Below, one piece after another: positions 46,308 through 56,031 of a stretch of 64,000 nucleotides of DNA. Each line of letters opens with the position of its first letter. The first letter of the stretch is position 1. Origin of the DNA: Pseudomonas sp. ATCC 13867. GTDB taxonomy: Bacteria > Pseudomonadota > Gammaproteobacteria > Pseudomonadales > Pseudomonadaceae. Under the pieces are notes generated by a model. That model did not search any database, was not told the origin of the DNA, and was given only the letters and a program-made list of their open reading frames with translations. The stretch lies in the NCBI RefSeq assembly GCF_000349845.1, contig NC_020829.1:1-64000 (forward strand). Reading direction: 5' to 3'. A program made the translations under genes and the position numbers.

Positions 46308-47072
46308 TCAGGAGGCTTCGGCGACGGCCTGGGGCGTGGCCTCGGGTGGCAGTTCGCCCATGTCGCGCAGGGTCTGCATGACCCAGCTTTCGGCGCGCTG
46401 GTTGAGCTCGGTGATAGCCCGTGCACCCTCCCCTTCGGCATACATCGCCGGGCCGATCACCACCTGGATGGTACCGGGGTACTTCGCCCAGCCGTTCTTC
46501 GGCCAGCAGTGCCCGGCGTTGTGCGCAATCGGCAGCACCGGCAGGTTGGCGTTCACGGCGAGGGCGGCGCCGCCACGGGAGAACTTGCCGATCTGGCCGG
46601 TGGGAACGCGGGTGCCTTCCGGGAAGATCAGTACCCAGGCACCCTGCTTCAGGCGCTCGTCGCCCTGCTTGGCCATCTGCTTGAGGGCCAGCTTGGGTTG
46701 GTCACGGTTGATGGCGATGGGCTTGAGCAGCGCCATCGCCCAGCCGAAGAAGGGAACGAACAGCAGTTCGCGCTTGAGCACCTGGCTCAGAGGCGCGAAG
46801 TAGCCGGTGAGGAAGAAGGTTTCCCAGGTGCTCTGGTGCTTGGCCAGGATCACACAGGGCTGATCCGGGATGTTCTCCACGCCCTTGAGCTCGTAGCGCA
46901 CACCCACCATCCAGGTGGCCAGCCAGACGGCGAACTTGCACCAGGCCTGGGCGATGAAGAGGTAGCGTGCGCGGAACGGCAGGAAGGGTGCGATGAGCAG
47001 GCTGAGGGTGCCCCAGACGAAGGCGCTGAACGACAGCAGCAGGTAGAAGAGAACGGTTCTGATGGCCTGCAC
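46308..47072 (-). CDS. lptA: 1-acyl-sn-glycerol-3-phosphate (lysophosphatidate) acyltransferase
   Basis: The protein acylates lysophosphatidic acid to phosphatidic acid in phospholipid synthesis at the inner membrane. It is 254 aa from GTG 47072 (GAGG about ten bases upstream). It has an N-terminal hydrophobic segment (FYLLLSFSAFVWGTLSLLIA), the NHxxxxD-like block I in CVILAKHQSTWETFF, block III FPEGTRVPTG and a block IV proline region. It matches the P. aeruginosa PA0005 (lptA) position after gyrB. The gmhB gene lies 12 bp upstream in the same operon. Confidence 0.93.
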   Translation of the reverse strand: MQAIRTVLFYLLLSFSAFVWGTLSLLIAPFLPFRARYLFIAQAWCKFAVWLATWMVGVRYELKGVENIPDQPCVILAKHQSTWETFFLTGYFAPLSQVLKRELLFVPFFGWAMALLKPIAINRDQPKLALKQMAKQGDERLKQGAWVLIFPEGTRVPTGQIGKFSRGGAALAVNANLPVLPIAHNAGHCWPKNGWAKYPGTIQVVIGPAMYAEGEGARAITELNQRAESWVMQTLRDMGELPPEATPQAVAEAS

Positions 47073-47084
47073 TGTGATGAATCC

Positions 47085-47615
47085 TCAGGAAAGTAGATGG
47101 GCAGCGACCGCCGCCAGATCGTCGAATACCAGGGTGCCCTCGGGCAGGGCCTTGCCCAGGGTGCGCTCGCCTTTGCCGGTCTTCACCAACACGGGCTGAC
47201 AATCGACGGCCAACGCGGCGTCCAGGTCACCCCGGCTGTCGCCCACGAACCAGATGCCGTGAAGGTCCACACCGTAGTGCCGGGCGATCTGCAGCAGCAT
47301 ACCGGGTTTCGGCTTGCGGCAGTCGCAACCCTCGTCGGGACCGTGGGGGCAGTAGACGACCACGCCGAGTTCACCGCCCTGCTCCGCTACCAGTTCGCGC
47401 AGGCGCTGGTGCATGCTTTCCAGCGTCGCCAGGTCGTAGTAGCCGCGAGCGATGCCCGACTGGTTGGTGGCCACCGCCACGGTCCAGCCGGCCTTGCTCA
47501 GTTGGGCGATGGCGCTGATGGCGCTGGGGATCGGAATCCACTCGTCGAGGGATTTGATATAGGCGTCGGAGTCCTGGTTGATGACACCGTCGCGGTCGAG
47601 GATCAGTAGCTTCAT
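47085..47615 (-). CDS. gmhB: D-glycero-beta-D-manno-heptose-1,7-bisphosphate 7-phosphatase (GmhB-like)
   Basis: This HAD-superfamily phosphatase of 176 aa (start ATG 47615) has motif I LLILDRDGVINQD, motif II VATNQSGIARGYY, the zinc-binding cluster CPHGPDEGCDCRKPKPG and motif IV WFVGDSRGDLDAAL. GmhB removes the 7-phosphate in ADP-heptose synthesis for the LPS core. A GTG five codons upstream is in frame but less likely. It corresponds to PA0006 in P. aeruginosa gene order. Confidence 0.92.
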   Translation of the reverse strand: MKLLILDRDGVINQDSDAYIKSLDEWIPIPSAISAIAQLSKAGWTVAVATNQSGIARGYYDLATLESMHQRLRELVAEQGGELGVVVYCPHGPDEGCDCRKPKPGMLLQIARHYGVDLHGIWFVGDSRGDLDAALAVDCQPVLVKTGKGERTLGKALPEGTLVFDDLAAVAAHLLS

Positions 47616-47654
47616 GCTTCGATAAGTCACGCACTTCGATCAGTCGGAAATGAA

Positions 47655-47700
47655 AAAGCCGGGAGTCCGTTACGGCAAACCGTTGCGAACTCCCGGCTTT
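47655..47700 (-). terminator. Rho-independent terminator of the glyQS operon
   Basis: A 12-bp perfect outer stem (AAAGCCGGGAGT at 47655-47666 with its complement at 47689-47700) is followed on the minus strand by a T-run. It lies 11 bp after the glyS stop and ahead of gmhB. Confidence 0.88.
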
Positions 47701-47710
47701 CAGGCGGGCA

Positions 47711-49765
47711 TCAACCCAGCAGCGAGATGTCGGCGACGCCGAGGAACAATCCGCGCAGCTTGGCCAGCAGTGCGTAGCGGTTGGCCTTCACGGCGTTGTC
47801 GTCCGCGTTGACCAGTACTTCCTCGAAGAAGGCATCCACCGGCGCGCGCAAGGCCGCCAGGCGGGCCAGGGCGGCGCGATAGTCGCGAGCCGCGGCCAGC
47901 GGAGCCACTTCACTCTCGGCGGTCGCCACGGCGCTGCCAAGGGCCTTCTCGGCGGTCTCGGTGAACAGACTGGCATTGACGGCGGCAGGCACCTCGCCTT
48001 CGGTCTTGGCCAGGATGTTCGACACGCGCTTGTTGGCGGCGGCCAGTGCTTCGGCTTCGGGCAACTGACGGAAGGCCTGCACGGCCTGCACGCGCTGGTC
48101 GAAGTCCAGCGGAGCGGTCGGCTTGAGGGCACGCACGGCCTGGTACACGGCGACGTCCACGCCTTCGTCTTCGTAACGGGCACGCAGACGGTCGAAGACG
48201 AACTCCTGCACCTGCTCGGACAGACCGTCGGCCTTCACCTTGTCGCCGTACTGGGCCACGGCGACGCCGATGGCATTGGCCAGGTCCAGGTCCAGTTGCT
48301 TCTCGATGAGGATGCGCAGCACGCCCAGGGCGGCACGGCGCAGGGCGTACGGGTCCTTGCTACCGGTGGGCAGCATGCCGATGCCGAAGATGCCGACCAG
48401 GGTGTCGAGCTTGTCGGCCACGGCCACCGCGGCACCGGTCAGGGTGTCCGGTAGTTCGGCGCCAGCGCCGCGCGGCATGTACTGCTCGTTAAGCGCCAGG
48501 GCGACGTCCTTGGCCTCGCCACCGGCGGTGGCGTAGTAGTAACCGGCGATGCCCTGCATCTCCGGGAACTCGCCGACCATCTCGGTGGCCAGGTCGCACT
48601 TGGAGAGGATGCCGGCACGGGCAGCGTTGGTCGAGTCACCGCCGATGCGGGCAGCGATGTAGGCGGCCAGCTTGGAAACCCGCTCGGCTTTCTCGTAGAC
48701 AGTGCCCAGCTGGGCCTGGAACACCACGTTCTTCAGGCGGGCGTTGAAGGCTTCCAGCGGCTGCTTCTGGTCCTGCTTGAAGAAGAACTCGGCGTCGGTC
48801 AGGCGCGGGCGCACGACCTTCTCGTTGCCGGAGACGATGTGCTCCGGCGCCTTGCTCTCGACGTTGGCCACGGTGATGAAGCGCGGCAGCAGCTTGCCGT
48901 TGGCGTCCAGCAGGCAGAAGTACTTCTGGTTGTCCTGCATGGTGGTGATCAGGGCTTCCTGCGGCACGGCGAGGAAGCGCTCCTCGAAGGAGCACACTAG
49001 CGGCACCGGCCACTCGACCAGCGCGGTCACTTCGTCGAGCAGGTCGGCCGGGACGATGGCGCTGCCCTTCTGCTCGGCGGCCAGCTCGGCGACGCGCCTG
49101 GAGATGATCTCGCGGCGCTCGGCGAAGTCGGCCAGCACGTGGGCGCTGCGCAGGTCTTCCAGGTAGTTGGCCGGTGCCGAGATGCGCACGTTGGCCGGGT
49201 TGTGGAAACGGTGGCCACGGGATTCGCGACCGGCCTTCTTGGTCAGGATCTCGCAGTCGACGACGTCGTCGCCGAACAGCATCACCAGCCACTGGGTCGG
49301 ACGCACGAACTCTTCACGACGGGCTGCCCAGCGCATGCGCTTGGGAATCGGCAGCTCGTTCAGCGAGGCTTCGACGATGCCCGGCAGCAGGCCCACGGCC
49401 GGCTGGCCGGCGATGCTCTGGCTGAACTTGAGTTTCGGGCCGCTCTTGTCGATCTGCTCCAGGTCCACGCCGCATTTCTTGGCGAAACCGAGGGCGGCCT
49501 GGGTCGGGTTGCCGCTGGCGTCGAAGGCAGCCTGCAGCGGCGGGCCGTCGAGGTTCACGGTGCGGTCCGGCTGCTGCACGGCGAGTTGGTCGATCTGCAC
49601 GGCCAGGCGACGCGGCGCGGCGTAGCAGCGCGCGGCGGCGTAGGTCAGGCCGGCAGCCTTGAGGCCCTTCTCGATGCCGGCCAGGAAGGCTTCACCGAGG
49701 CTTTTCAGCGCCTTGGGTGGCAGCTCTTCGGTGCCCAGTTCGACGAGGAAATCCTTCGCGCTCAT
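47711..49765 (-). CDS. glyS: Glycyl-tRNA synthetase beta subunit
   Basis: The 684-aa beta chain of the bacterial alpha2beta2 glycyl-tRNA synthetase binds tRNA-Gly. The N-terminus [20 protein letters not shown] is the family signature. The central tRNA-synthetase beta region contains [24 protein letters not shown] segments and the C-terminal DALR/anticodon-binding region ends in [14 protein letters not shown]. The start is coupled with the glyQ stop (TAATG at 49763-49767). Confidence 0.98.
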   Translation of the reverse strand: MSAKDFLVELGTEELPPKALKSLGEAFLAGIEKGLKAAGLTYAAARCYAAPRRLAVQIDQLAVQQPDRTVNLDGPPLQAAFDASGNPTQAALGFAKKCGVDLEQIDKSGPKLKFSQSIAGQPAVGLLPGIVEASLNELPIPKRMRWAARREEFVRPTQWLVMLFGDDVVDCEILTKKAGRESRGHRFHNPANVRISAPANYLEDLRSAHVLADFAERREIISRRVAELAAEQKGSAIVPADLLDEVTALVEWPVPLVCSFEERFLAVPQEALITTMQDNQKYFCLLDANGKLLPRFITVANVESKAPEHIVSGNEKVVRPRLTDAEFFFKQDQKQPLEAFNARLKNVVFQAQLGTVYEKAERVSKLAAYIAARIGGDSTNAARAGILSKCDLATEMVGEFPEMQGIAGYYYATAGGEAKDVALALNEQYMPRGAGAELPDTLTGAAVAVADKLDTLVGIFGIGMLPTGSKDPYALRRAALGVLRILIEKQLDLDLANAIGVAVAQYGDKVKADGLSEQVQEFVFDRLRARYEDEGVDVAVYQAVRALKPTAPLDFDQRVQAVQAFRQLPEAEALAAANKRVSNILAKTEGEVPAAVNASLFTETAEKALGSAVATAESEVAPLAAARDYRAALARLAALRAPVDAFFEEVLVNADDNAVKANRYALLAKLRGLFLGVADISLLG

Positions 49766-50712
49766 TATTCGGCCTCCTTCAGCTTGGCCAGTACTTCGTC
49801 ACGCAATTCGGGTGTGGCCATCGGGAAGCCGAGGCGGGCGCGGGCCTGCAGGTAGCTCTGCGCCACGGCGCGGGCCAGGGTGCGCACGCGCAGGATGTAG
49901 CGCTGGCGCTCGGTCACCGAGATGGCGCGGCGGGCGTCCAGCAGGTTGAAGGTGTGCGAGGCCTTGAGGACCATTTCGTAGGTCGGCAGCGGCAGCTGCA
50001 GCTCGATCAGGCGGTTGGCTTCGCTTTCGTAGAAGTCGAACAGCTCGAACAGCTTCTCGACGTTGGCGTGTTCGAAGTTGTAGGTCGACTGCTCCACCTC
50101 GTTCTGGTGGAACACGTCGCCGTAGGTGACCTTGCCGAACGGACCGTCGGCCCAGACCAGGTCGTACACCGAGTCGACGCCCTGGATGTACATGGCCAGG
50201 CGTTCCAGGCCGTAGGTGATCTCGCCGGTGACCGGGTAGCACTCGATGCCGCCGACCTGCTGGAAGTAGGTGAACTGGGTGACTTCCATGCCGTTCAGCC
50301 AGATTTCCCAGCCCAGGCCCCAGGCGCCGAGGGTCGGCGATTCCCAGTTGTCCTCGACGAAACGGATGTCGTGCACCAGCGGGTCGATGCCGATGGCCTG
50401 CAGCGAACCCAGGTACAGCTCCTGGAAGTTTTCCGGATTGGGTTTCAGGACAACCTGGAACTGGTAGTAGTGCTGCAGGCGGTTGGGGTTCTCACCGTAG
50501 CGACCGTCGGTGGGACGGCGGCTGGGCTGCACATAGGCCGCGTTCCAGGTTTCCGGGCCCACGGCGCGGAGGAAGGTGGCGGTGTGGAAGGTGCCGGCGC
50601 CTACTTCCATGTCGTAGGGCTGCAGCACCACGCAGCCCTGATCGGCCCAGTATTTTTGCAGGGCGAGGATCAGGTCCTGGAAGGTGGGCACGGCGGGCGT
50701 AGTCTGGCTCAC
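49765..50712 (-). CDS. glyQ: Glycyl-tRNA synthetase alpha subunit
   Basis: This is the 315-aa catalytic alpha chain. It has the class II core with [17 protein letters not shown], the [16 protein letters not shown] motif 2 region and [16 protein letters not shown] motif 3 ([20 protein letters not shown]). The GTG at 50712 ([11 protein letters not shown]) gives the usual family N-terminus; the in-frame GTG nine bases upstream is possible but not expected. It overlaps glyS. Its 193-bp divergent intergenic region with tag should hold both promoters. Confidence 0.98.
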   Translation of the reverse strand: MSQTTPAVPTFQDLILALQKYWADQGCVVLQPYDMEVGAGTFHTATFLRAVGPETWNAAYVQPSRRPTDGRYGENPNRLQHYYQFQVVLKPNPENFQELYLGSLQAIGIDPLVHDIRFVEDNWESPTLGAWGLGWEIWLNGMEVTQFTYFQQVGGIECYPVTGEITYGLERLAMYIQGVDSVYDLVWADGPFGKVTYGDVFHQNEVEQSTYNFEHANVEKLFELFDFYESEANRLIELQLPLPTYEMVLKASHTFNLLDARRAISVTERQRYILRVRTLARAVAQSYLQARARLGFPMATPELRDEVLAKLKEAE

Positions 50713-50905
50713 GAAAATCACCTGTGCTGGATATGCGACTAAAACCCGGCAGTATACCCCAAGACGCTTGCAGCTTGGGCTTCACAGCGTTTTTTGCGCG
50801 ACCGTTCGTAGGTCCTCGAAGGGGCAAAAAAACGGATCGATAACTGTATTTTTGTACAGCCATTTGTCTATAGTCAGAACCTTCCCGTTTCCAAGGACGA
50901 CCGCC

Positions 50906-51454
50906 ATGTCCCGCTGCTTCTGGTGTAACGACGACCCGCTGTACATCGCCTACCACGATGCCGAATGGGGGGTGCCGCAGCGCGACGCCCGTGCACTGTT
51001 CGAGATGATCATCCTCGAGGGGGCCCAGGCGGGCCTGTCGTGGATCACCGTACTGAAGAAGCGCGAGCGTTACCGCGAGGTGCTGTTCGGCTTCGACCCG
51101 GAGCGCCTGGCGCGCATGACCGACGAGGAAATCGAGGAACGCATGCAGGATCCGGGCATCATCCGCAACTTCGCCAAGCTCAAGGCGGCGCGGCAGAATG
51201 CCCGGGCCTGGCTGCAGCTGGAGGACCCGGTGACCTTCCTCTGGTCCTTCGTCGGCGGCCAGCCCAAGGTCAACCACTTCAGCGGCCGCGGCGACGTGCC
51301 GGCGGTGACACCCGAGGCCGAGGCCATGAGCAAGGCCCTGCGCAAGGCCGGTTTCAACTTCGTCGGCCCGACAATCTGCTACGCCTTCATGCAGGCCACC
51401 GGCATGGTGATGGACCACACCACCGACTGTGACCGTTATACCGAGCTCTCTTGA
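50906..51454 (+). CDS. tag: DNA-3-methyladenine glycosylase I
   Basis: Tag removes 3-methyladenine from alkylated DNA. The 182-aa protein has the Tag zinc snap: Cys4 and His17 (MSRCFWCNDD, YIAYHDAEWG) and the C-terminal MDHTTDCDRY His/Cys pair. Between them lies EGAQAGLSWITVLKKRERYR, which carries the conserved active-site Glu and Trp. The start is ATG 50906 with AAGGA upstream. A REP pair follows 20 bp after the stop. Confidence 0.97.
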   Translation: MSRCFWCNDDPLYIAYHDAEWGVPQRDARALFEMIILEGAQAGLSWITVLKKRERYREVLFGFDPERLARMTDEEIEERMQDPGIIRNFAKLKAARQNARAWLQLEDPVTFLWSFVGGQPKVNHFSGRGDVPAVTPEAEAMSKALRKAGFNFVGPTICYAFMQATGMVMDHTTDCDRYTELS

Positions 51455-51474
51455 TCACGGCCGGAGAAGTCACT

Positions 51475-51554
51475 TGTAGGAGCGAGCTTGCTCGCGAACA
51501 GCGTTTCCCGGCGACATCGGCGTTGGGCTATTCGCGAGCAAGCTCGCTCCTACA
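51475..51554. repeat. REP inverted pair 1
   Basis: TGTAGGAGCGAGCTTGCTCG and its reverse complement face each other with a 30-bp spacer in the tag-acyltransferase gap. This is the classic Pseudomonas REP doublet form. Confidence 0.93.
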
Positions 51555-51668
51555 GGGGATCAGCAGGGTGGGCTGATTCAGGATGATCATCGCACCGATT
51601 GAGATGTGCTTTCGCCTTCGCTCTTCACCGCTGGTTAGAATGTGCGCCTCTGAATGAAGGAGTTTCCC

Positions 51669-52556
51669 GTGGAGAAATTCAAGGGCGCACTGGTGGTGGG
51701 CTTCCTGCGTCTGTTCGCCATGCTGCCGTGGCGCGCGGTGGGGGCCTTGGGCGCGGGCATCGGCTGGCTGATGTGGAAGATTCCCAACCGCTCCCGCGAG
51801 GTGGCGCGGACCAACCTGGCGCACTGCTTCCCGGAGCTGTCGCCGACAGAGCTGGAGACGCTGCTCGGCCGGAGCCTGATGGACATCGGTCGCACGCTCA
51901 CCGAGAGCGCCTGCGCCTGGATGTGGTCGCCGCAGAAGTCGCTGCAGTACATCCTCGAAGTGGAAGGCATGGACGTGCTGGAGGAAGCGCTGGCCTCCGG
52001 CGACGGCCTGGTGGGCATCACCAGCCACCTGGGCAACTGGGAGGTGCTCAATCACTTCTACTGCTCCTACGCCAAGCCGATCATTTTCTACCGCCCGCCG
52101 AAGCTCAAGGCCGTGGATGAATTGCTGAAGAAGCAGCGCGTGCAACTGGGCAACCGCGTTGCGCCCTCCACTCCCGAGGGCATCAAGAGCGTGATCAAGG
52201 AAGTGAGGAACGGCGGCTGCGTCGGCATCCCCTGCGACCCGGAGCCGGACCTGGGCTCGGGCCTGTTCGTGCCCTACCTGGGCACCACCGCGCTGACCAG
52301 CAAGTTCGTGCCCTCGCTGCTCGCGCGCGGCAAGGCCCGTGGGGTGTTCTTCCATGCGGTGCGCCTGCCCGATGGCAGCGGCTACAAGGTGATCCTCGAA
52401 GCCGCGCCGGCGGACATGTACGACAAGGACATGGACGTGTCGGTGGCCGCGCTCAGCCGTGAACTGGCCAAGTATGTGCGCGCCTATCCGAGCCAGTACA
52501 TGTGGACCATGAAGCGCTTCAAGAAGCGCCCCGAGGGCGAGGCCAGGTGGTACTGA
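51669..52556 (+). CDS. Lipid A-type lauroyl/hydroxy-acyl transferase (LpxL/HtrB family)
   Basis: This 295-aa protein starts at GTG 51669, with AGGAG upstream, by analogy with P. aeruginosa PA0011. It is an inner-membrane acyltransferase that adds a secondary acyl chain to lipid A. The N-terminal hydrophobic anchor is FLRLFAMLPWRAVGALGAGI. The HxxxxE catalytic pair is SHLGNWEVL, and GIPCDPEPDLGSGLFVPYLG and YPSQYMWTMKRFK are typical of the LpxL/LpxM family. The exact acyl chain cannot be told from sequence. Confidence 0.9.
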   Translation: MEKFKGALVVGFLRLFAMLPWRAVGALGAGIGWLMWKIPNRSREVARTNLAHCFPELSPTELETLLGRSLMDIGRTLTESACAWMWSPQKSLQYILEVEGMDVLEEALASGDGLVGITSHLGNWEVLNHFYCSYAKPIIFYRPPKLKAVDELLKKQRVQLGNRVAPSTPEGIKSVIKEVRNGGCVGIPCDPEPDLGSGLFVPYLGTTALTSKFVPSLLARGKARGVFFHAVRLPDGSGYKVILEAAPADMYDKDMDVSVAALSRELAKYVRAYPSQYMWTMKRFKKRPEGEARWY

Positions 52557-52591
52557 GCCAAGCCGGGATTGCGTAGCCGGTCGCCGTACGC

Positions 52592-52660
52592 TTCGCGAGC
52601 AAGCTCGCTCCTACACAGAGCGCATCGGCGTCGACCGGTAGGAGCGAGCTTGCTCGCGAA
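52592..52660. repeat. REP inverted pair 2
   Basis: CTTCGCGAGCAAGCTCGCTC followed by the inverted form GTAGGAGCGAGCTTGCTCGC lie between the acyltransferase and the Nramp gene. The order of the two arms is reversed compared with the other pairs. Confidence 0.9.
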
Positions 52661-52749
52661 GCCGCCCTCTGCAGTGAGAAAGTCAGTGAGAAAATCCCCT
52701 CCCTTCGGGGAAGGGCATGGCTCCCGCTCATAAGCCAGGAATAACCAGC

Positions 52750-54063
52750 ATGCTTGGCCTGCCGACCACCGCCACCGTGCCGTTCTGTCCCTCGGAAGTC
52801 AAAGGCAGCATCCAGGTCGCGGCCGGCGCGCCGTTGTTCAAGCGCATCCTGCAGTTCGCCGGCCCCGGCCTGCTGGTCTCCATCGGCTACATGGACCCGG
52901 GTAACTGGGCCACCGCCATCGAGGCCGGCTCGGGCTTCGGCTACCAGCTGCTGTTCGTGGTGCTGCTCTCCAGCCTCGCGGGGATGGTCCTGCAATGCCT
53001 GGCGATGCGCCTGGGCATCGTCACCGGCCAGGACCTGGCGCAGCTCTCGCGCAGCCGCTACAGCCTGGGCACGGCGCGCCTGCAATGGCTGCTGGCGGAG
53101 CTGTCTATCGTCGCCACGGACCTCGCCGAAGTGCTCGGCTGCGCCCTGGCCTTCCACCTGCTGCTGGGCGTCGACCTGGTCACCGGGGTGATCCTCACCG
53201 CCTTCGACACGCTCATCGTGCTCGGCCTCAAGGGCCAGCGCTTCCGCCACCTGGAAGCGATCATGCTCGGCCTGATCGTCACCATCAGCGGCTGCTACCT
53301 GGTCGAGCTGATCCTGATCAAACCCTACTGGCCGGACGTCGTCGCCGGCTTCCTGCCCAGTTGGGACGCGGTGACCCAGCGCGAGCCGCTGTACCTGGCG
53401 ATCGGCATCCTCGGCGCCACGGTGATGCCGCACAACCTCTACCTGCACTCCTCCATCGTGCAGACAAGGCAGGTCAGCGGCAGCAACGGCAAGGCCGCGG
53501 CGATCCGCCTGACGCGCATCGACACCGTGGTCTCGCTGAGCCTCGCGCTGCTGGTCAACGCGGCGATCCTGATCCTCGCCGCCGCGGCCTTCCACGAGAC
53601 CGGCCACACCGGCGTCACCGAGATCCAGGATGCCTATCGCCTGCTCGAACCGCTGGTGGGTGCCGGCCTTGCGGCGATCCTCTTCGGCGTCGCCCTGCTC
53701 GCCTCCGGGCAGAGCTCCACCTTCACCGGCACCATCGCCGGGCAGGTGATCATGGACGGCTTCCTGCAGATGAAGATTCCCTGCTGGCAGCGCCGCCTGA
53801 TCACCCGCGCGCTGGCGCTGATCCCGGCGCTGATCGGCGTGGTGATGCTGGGCGACAAGGCGGTGGGCAAGCTGCTGGTGTTCAGCCAGGTGGTGCTCAG
53901 CCTGCAACTGCCGTTCGCGCTCTGGCCGCTGATCCGCTTCACCAGCGATCGCGCGCTGATGGGCGAGTTCGTCAACGGCATCGGCACCCGTGTGCTGGCG
54001 TGGGCGTTGTTCGGCGTCATCAGCGCCGCCAACCTTTGGTTGTTATTGCAGTTGCTGGCTTGA
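52750..54063 (+). CDS. mntH: Nramp-family Mn2+/H+ symporter
   Basis: MntH imports manganese and other divalent metals using the proton gradient. It has about eleven transmembrane helices in 437 aa from ATG 52750 (AGGA upstream; an ATG 33 bp earlier is in frame). The Nramp signatures are present: the metal-binding DPGN in GYMDPGNWATAIEAG (TM1) and MPHN in GATVMPHNLYLHS (TM6), plus the GQSSTFTGTIAGQ region. No MntR site was identified upstream. Confidence 0.94.
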   Translation: MLGLPTTATVPFCPSEVKGSIQVAAGAPLFKRILQFAGPGLLVSIGYMDPGNWATAIEAGSGFGYQLLFVVLLSSLAGMVLQCLAMRLGIVTGQDLAQLSRSRYSLGTARLQWLLAELSIVATDLAEVLGCALAFHLLLGVDLVTGVILTAFDTLIVLGLKGQRFRHLEAIMLGLIVTISGCYLVELILIKPYWPDVVAGFLPSWDAVTQREPLYLAIGILGATVMPHNLYLHSSIVQTRQVSGSNGKAAAIRLTRIDTVVSLSLALLVNAAILILAAAAFHETGHTGVTEIQDAYRLLEPLVGAGLAAILFGVALLASGQSSTFTGTIAGQVIMDGFLQMKIPCWQRRLITRALALIPALIGVVMLGDKAVGKLLVFSQVVLSLQLPFALWPLIRFTSDRALMGEFVNGIGTRVLAWALFGVISAANLWLLLQLLA

Positions 54064-54121
54064 CCCGGCCCCCTGCTTTCAGGCCCATTAGTGCCCTGAC
54101 ATTCAGGACGGATGCCACGCC

Positions 54122-54388
54122 ATGTCCAACCAACGACAATACCCGCGCACTCCGATGAAGTGCCGGATCAAGATCAGCCATCCCAGCTTCGGCGACGTGT
54201 TCGGGCATACCCGTGATCTGTCCGACGGCGGCGTCTACGTGCGCCATGAAACGTTGGCCGGATTGCCCTCCGGCGCGCGGGTCAGCGGCCAGGTGCAGGA
54301 CCTGCCCTTCGACGCGCCGATCCTGGAGATGGAAGTGATGCGCACCGATGCCGAAGGCGCGGGCTTCCGCTTCATCGGCAACGGCTGA
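54122..54388 (+). CDS. PilZ-domain protein (c-di-GMP-binding type)
   Basis: This 88-aa single-domain protein has the PilZ signature: an arginine-rich N-terminal motif (NQRQYPRTPMKCRIKI) and DLSDGGVYV, the D-x-S-x-x-G motif that contacts cyclic di-GMP. It corresponds to P. aeruginosa PA0012 in position and size. It lies 58 bp after mntH and before a REP pair. Its effector target is unknown. Confidence 0.92.
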   Translation: MSNQRQYPRTPMKCRIKISHPSFGDVFGHTRDLSDGGVYVRHETLAGLPSGARVSGQVQDLPFDAPILEMEVMRTDAEGAGFRFIGNG

Positions 54389-54413
54389 TTGGCCATTACT
54401 GCGAACTGATCTT

Positions 54414-54484
54414 CGTAGGAGCGAGCTTGCTCGCGAACCCTGGCCCCGCAGCGGAGCTGTTCGCGAGCAAGCTCGCTCCTACAG
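54414..54484. repeat. REP inverted pair 3
   Basis: GTAGGAGCGAGCTTGCTCGC and its inverted form with a 24-bp spacer lie between the PilZ gene and the convergent ehuA gene. They may act as a stem-loop at the end of both transcripts. Confidence 0.93.
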
Positions 54485-54505
54485 TCAAGGCAAGCCCCCG
54501 TGTTA

Positions 54506-55351
54506 TCAGTTCGCCTCGTTCACCGCACTCAGGAAGGCCCGCGTCCGTTCATGCTGCGGGTGGCCGAACAGCTGCTGCGGGCTGCCCTGTTCGAGGATGT
54601 TGCCCTGGTGGAAGAAGCACACGCGGTCGGCGAATTCGCGGGCGAAACCCATCTGGTGGGTGACCATGAGCATGGTCAGGTTGTGCTCGGCGCCCAGCCT
54701 GCGCACCACGTTGAGTACCTCGCCGCACAGCTCCGGGTCCAGCGCCGAAGTCACCTCGTCGAACAGCATCACCTTGGGCCGCATCGCCAGCGCGCGGGCA
54801 ATGGCCACGCGCTGTTGCTGGCCGCCGGAAAGCTGCGAGGGGTAGTGGTCGAGCTTGTTGCCCAGGCCGACCATCTCCAGCAACTCGACGGCACGTTCGC
54901 GCGCCTCATTGCGCGGCAGGCCGAGCACCTGCACCGGCGCCTCCATCACGTTGCGCAGCGACGTCATGTGCGGGAACAGGTTGAAGCTCTGGAAGACCAT
55001 GCCGATCTTGCTGCGCACCTTGCGCACGTGGCTTTCCGGCGCGCGCACCAGGGTGTCGTTGCGCTTGAGGTGCGTCAGCGGCTCGCCGTCCACCTCGATC
55101 ACGCCGCTGTCGATGGTTTCCAGGGTCATCAGCGCGCGCAGCAGGGTCGACTTGCCCGAGCCGCTGGGGCCGATGATGGCGACCTTTTCGTTGGCGCCGA
55201 CTTCCAGGTTGAGGTCCTTGAGCACGCTGAAGCTGCCGTAGCTCTTGCACACATTGCGAAAGCTCACCATTGGCTGGGCGGTTTCGGCGCGCGCGGCCGG
55301 GGCATCCTGGCTGGCCGCGCGGGGCGCAGCCTGTAGGGAGTGGACGGACAT
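54506..55351 (-). CDS. ehuA: Ectoine/hydroxyectoine ABC transporter ATP-binding protein
   Basis: This is the 281-aa ATPase of an amino-acid-type ABC importer. It has Walker A GPSGSGKST at 61-69, the signature LSGGQQQRVAIARAL and Walker B VMLFDEVTSALDPEL, all intact. ATG 55351 has GGAGG seven bases upstream and is preferred to the in-frame ATG 55378, which would overlap ehuD by ATGA. The assignment to ectoine uptake comes from its position in an operon next to enuR and ectoine catabolic genes. Confidence 0.88.
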   Translation of the reverse strand: MSVHSLQAAPRAASQDAPAARAETAQPMVSFRNVCKSYGSFSVLKDLNLEVGANEKVAIIGPSGSGKSTLLRALMTLETIDSGVIEVDGEPLTHLKRNDTLVRAPESHVRKVRSKIGMVFQSFNLFPHMTSLRNVMEAPVQVLGLPRNEARERAVELLEMVGLGNKLDHYPSQLSGGQQQRVAIARALAMRPKVMLFDEVTSALDPELCGEVLNVVRRLGAEHNLTMLMVTHQMGFAREFADRVCFFHQGNILEQGSPQQLFGHPQHERTRAFLSAVNEAN

Positions 55352-55374
55352 CGGTTTTCCTCCGGGAGAATCAG

Positions 55375-56031
55375 TCATGGCAGCGCCGTACGTTTTTCCA
55401 CCTGGCGTACCACGCTCGCCAGGCCGATGGAAATGAGCAGGAAGAACACCCCGACCAGGGTGATCGGCTCCAGGTAGCGGAAGCTGTCGGAGCCGATGTT
55501 CTTGGCCTGCTGCATGATTTCCACCACGGTGATCGCGGAGAGCACCGGGGTGTCCTTGAACATGGCGATCAGGTAGTTGCCCAGCGCCGGCAGCACCGGG
55601 CGGATCGCCTGGGGCAGGATCACCTCGCGGTAGGCCTTGAGCGGCGAGAAGTTCAGCGCGGTGACCGCCTCCCACTGCCCGCGCGGCACCGCTTCGAGAC
55701 CGGCGCGGTACACCTCGGCGGTGTAGCAGGCATAGTGCAGGGCGATGCCGAGGGTGCCGGCCACCAGGGCGGTCATGTTCAGCCCGTAGGTCGGCAGCAC
55801 GTAGAACAGGAAGTACACCTGGATCAGCAGCGGCGTGCTGCGGATGAACTCGATCAGCCAGGCCGCCGGCCACGACAGCCAGAAGTGCCGGCTGCGGCGG
55901 GCGATGGCGAACAGCAGGCCGAATACCACCGCCAGGGCGAAGCCCACCAGGGTGATGGCGATGGTGCGCAGCGAGGCGTGCAGCAGTTGCGGGATGATCT
56001 GCCAGGCGAAGTCCCAGTCGAAGAATTTCAT
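55375..56031 (-). CDS. ehuD: Ectoine/hydroxyectoine ABC transporter permease (EhuD-like)
   Basis: This 218-aa polar amino acid ABC permease has about five transmembrane helices. The conserved EAA loop reads EAVTALNFSPLKAYREVILP. It starts at ATG 56031, overlapping the ehuC stop by one base (TGATG). With EhuC it would form the heterodimeric membrane channel. Which of the two is C and which D is inferred from order only. Confidence 0.85.
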   Translation of the reverse strand: MKFFDWDFAWQIIPQLLHASLRTIAITLVGFALAVVFGLLFAIARRSRHFWLSWPAAWLIEFIRSTPLLIQVYFLFYVLPTYGLNMTALVAGTLGIALHYACYTAEVYRAGLEAVPRGQWEAVTALNFSPLKAYREVILPQAIRPVLPALGNYLIAMFKDTPVLSAITVVEIMQQAKNIGSDSFRYLEPITLVGVFFLLISIGLASVVRQVEKRTALP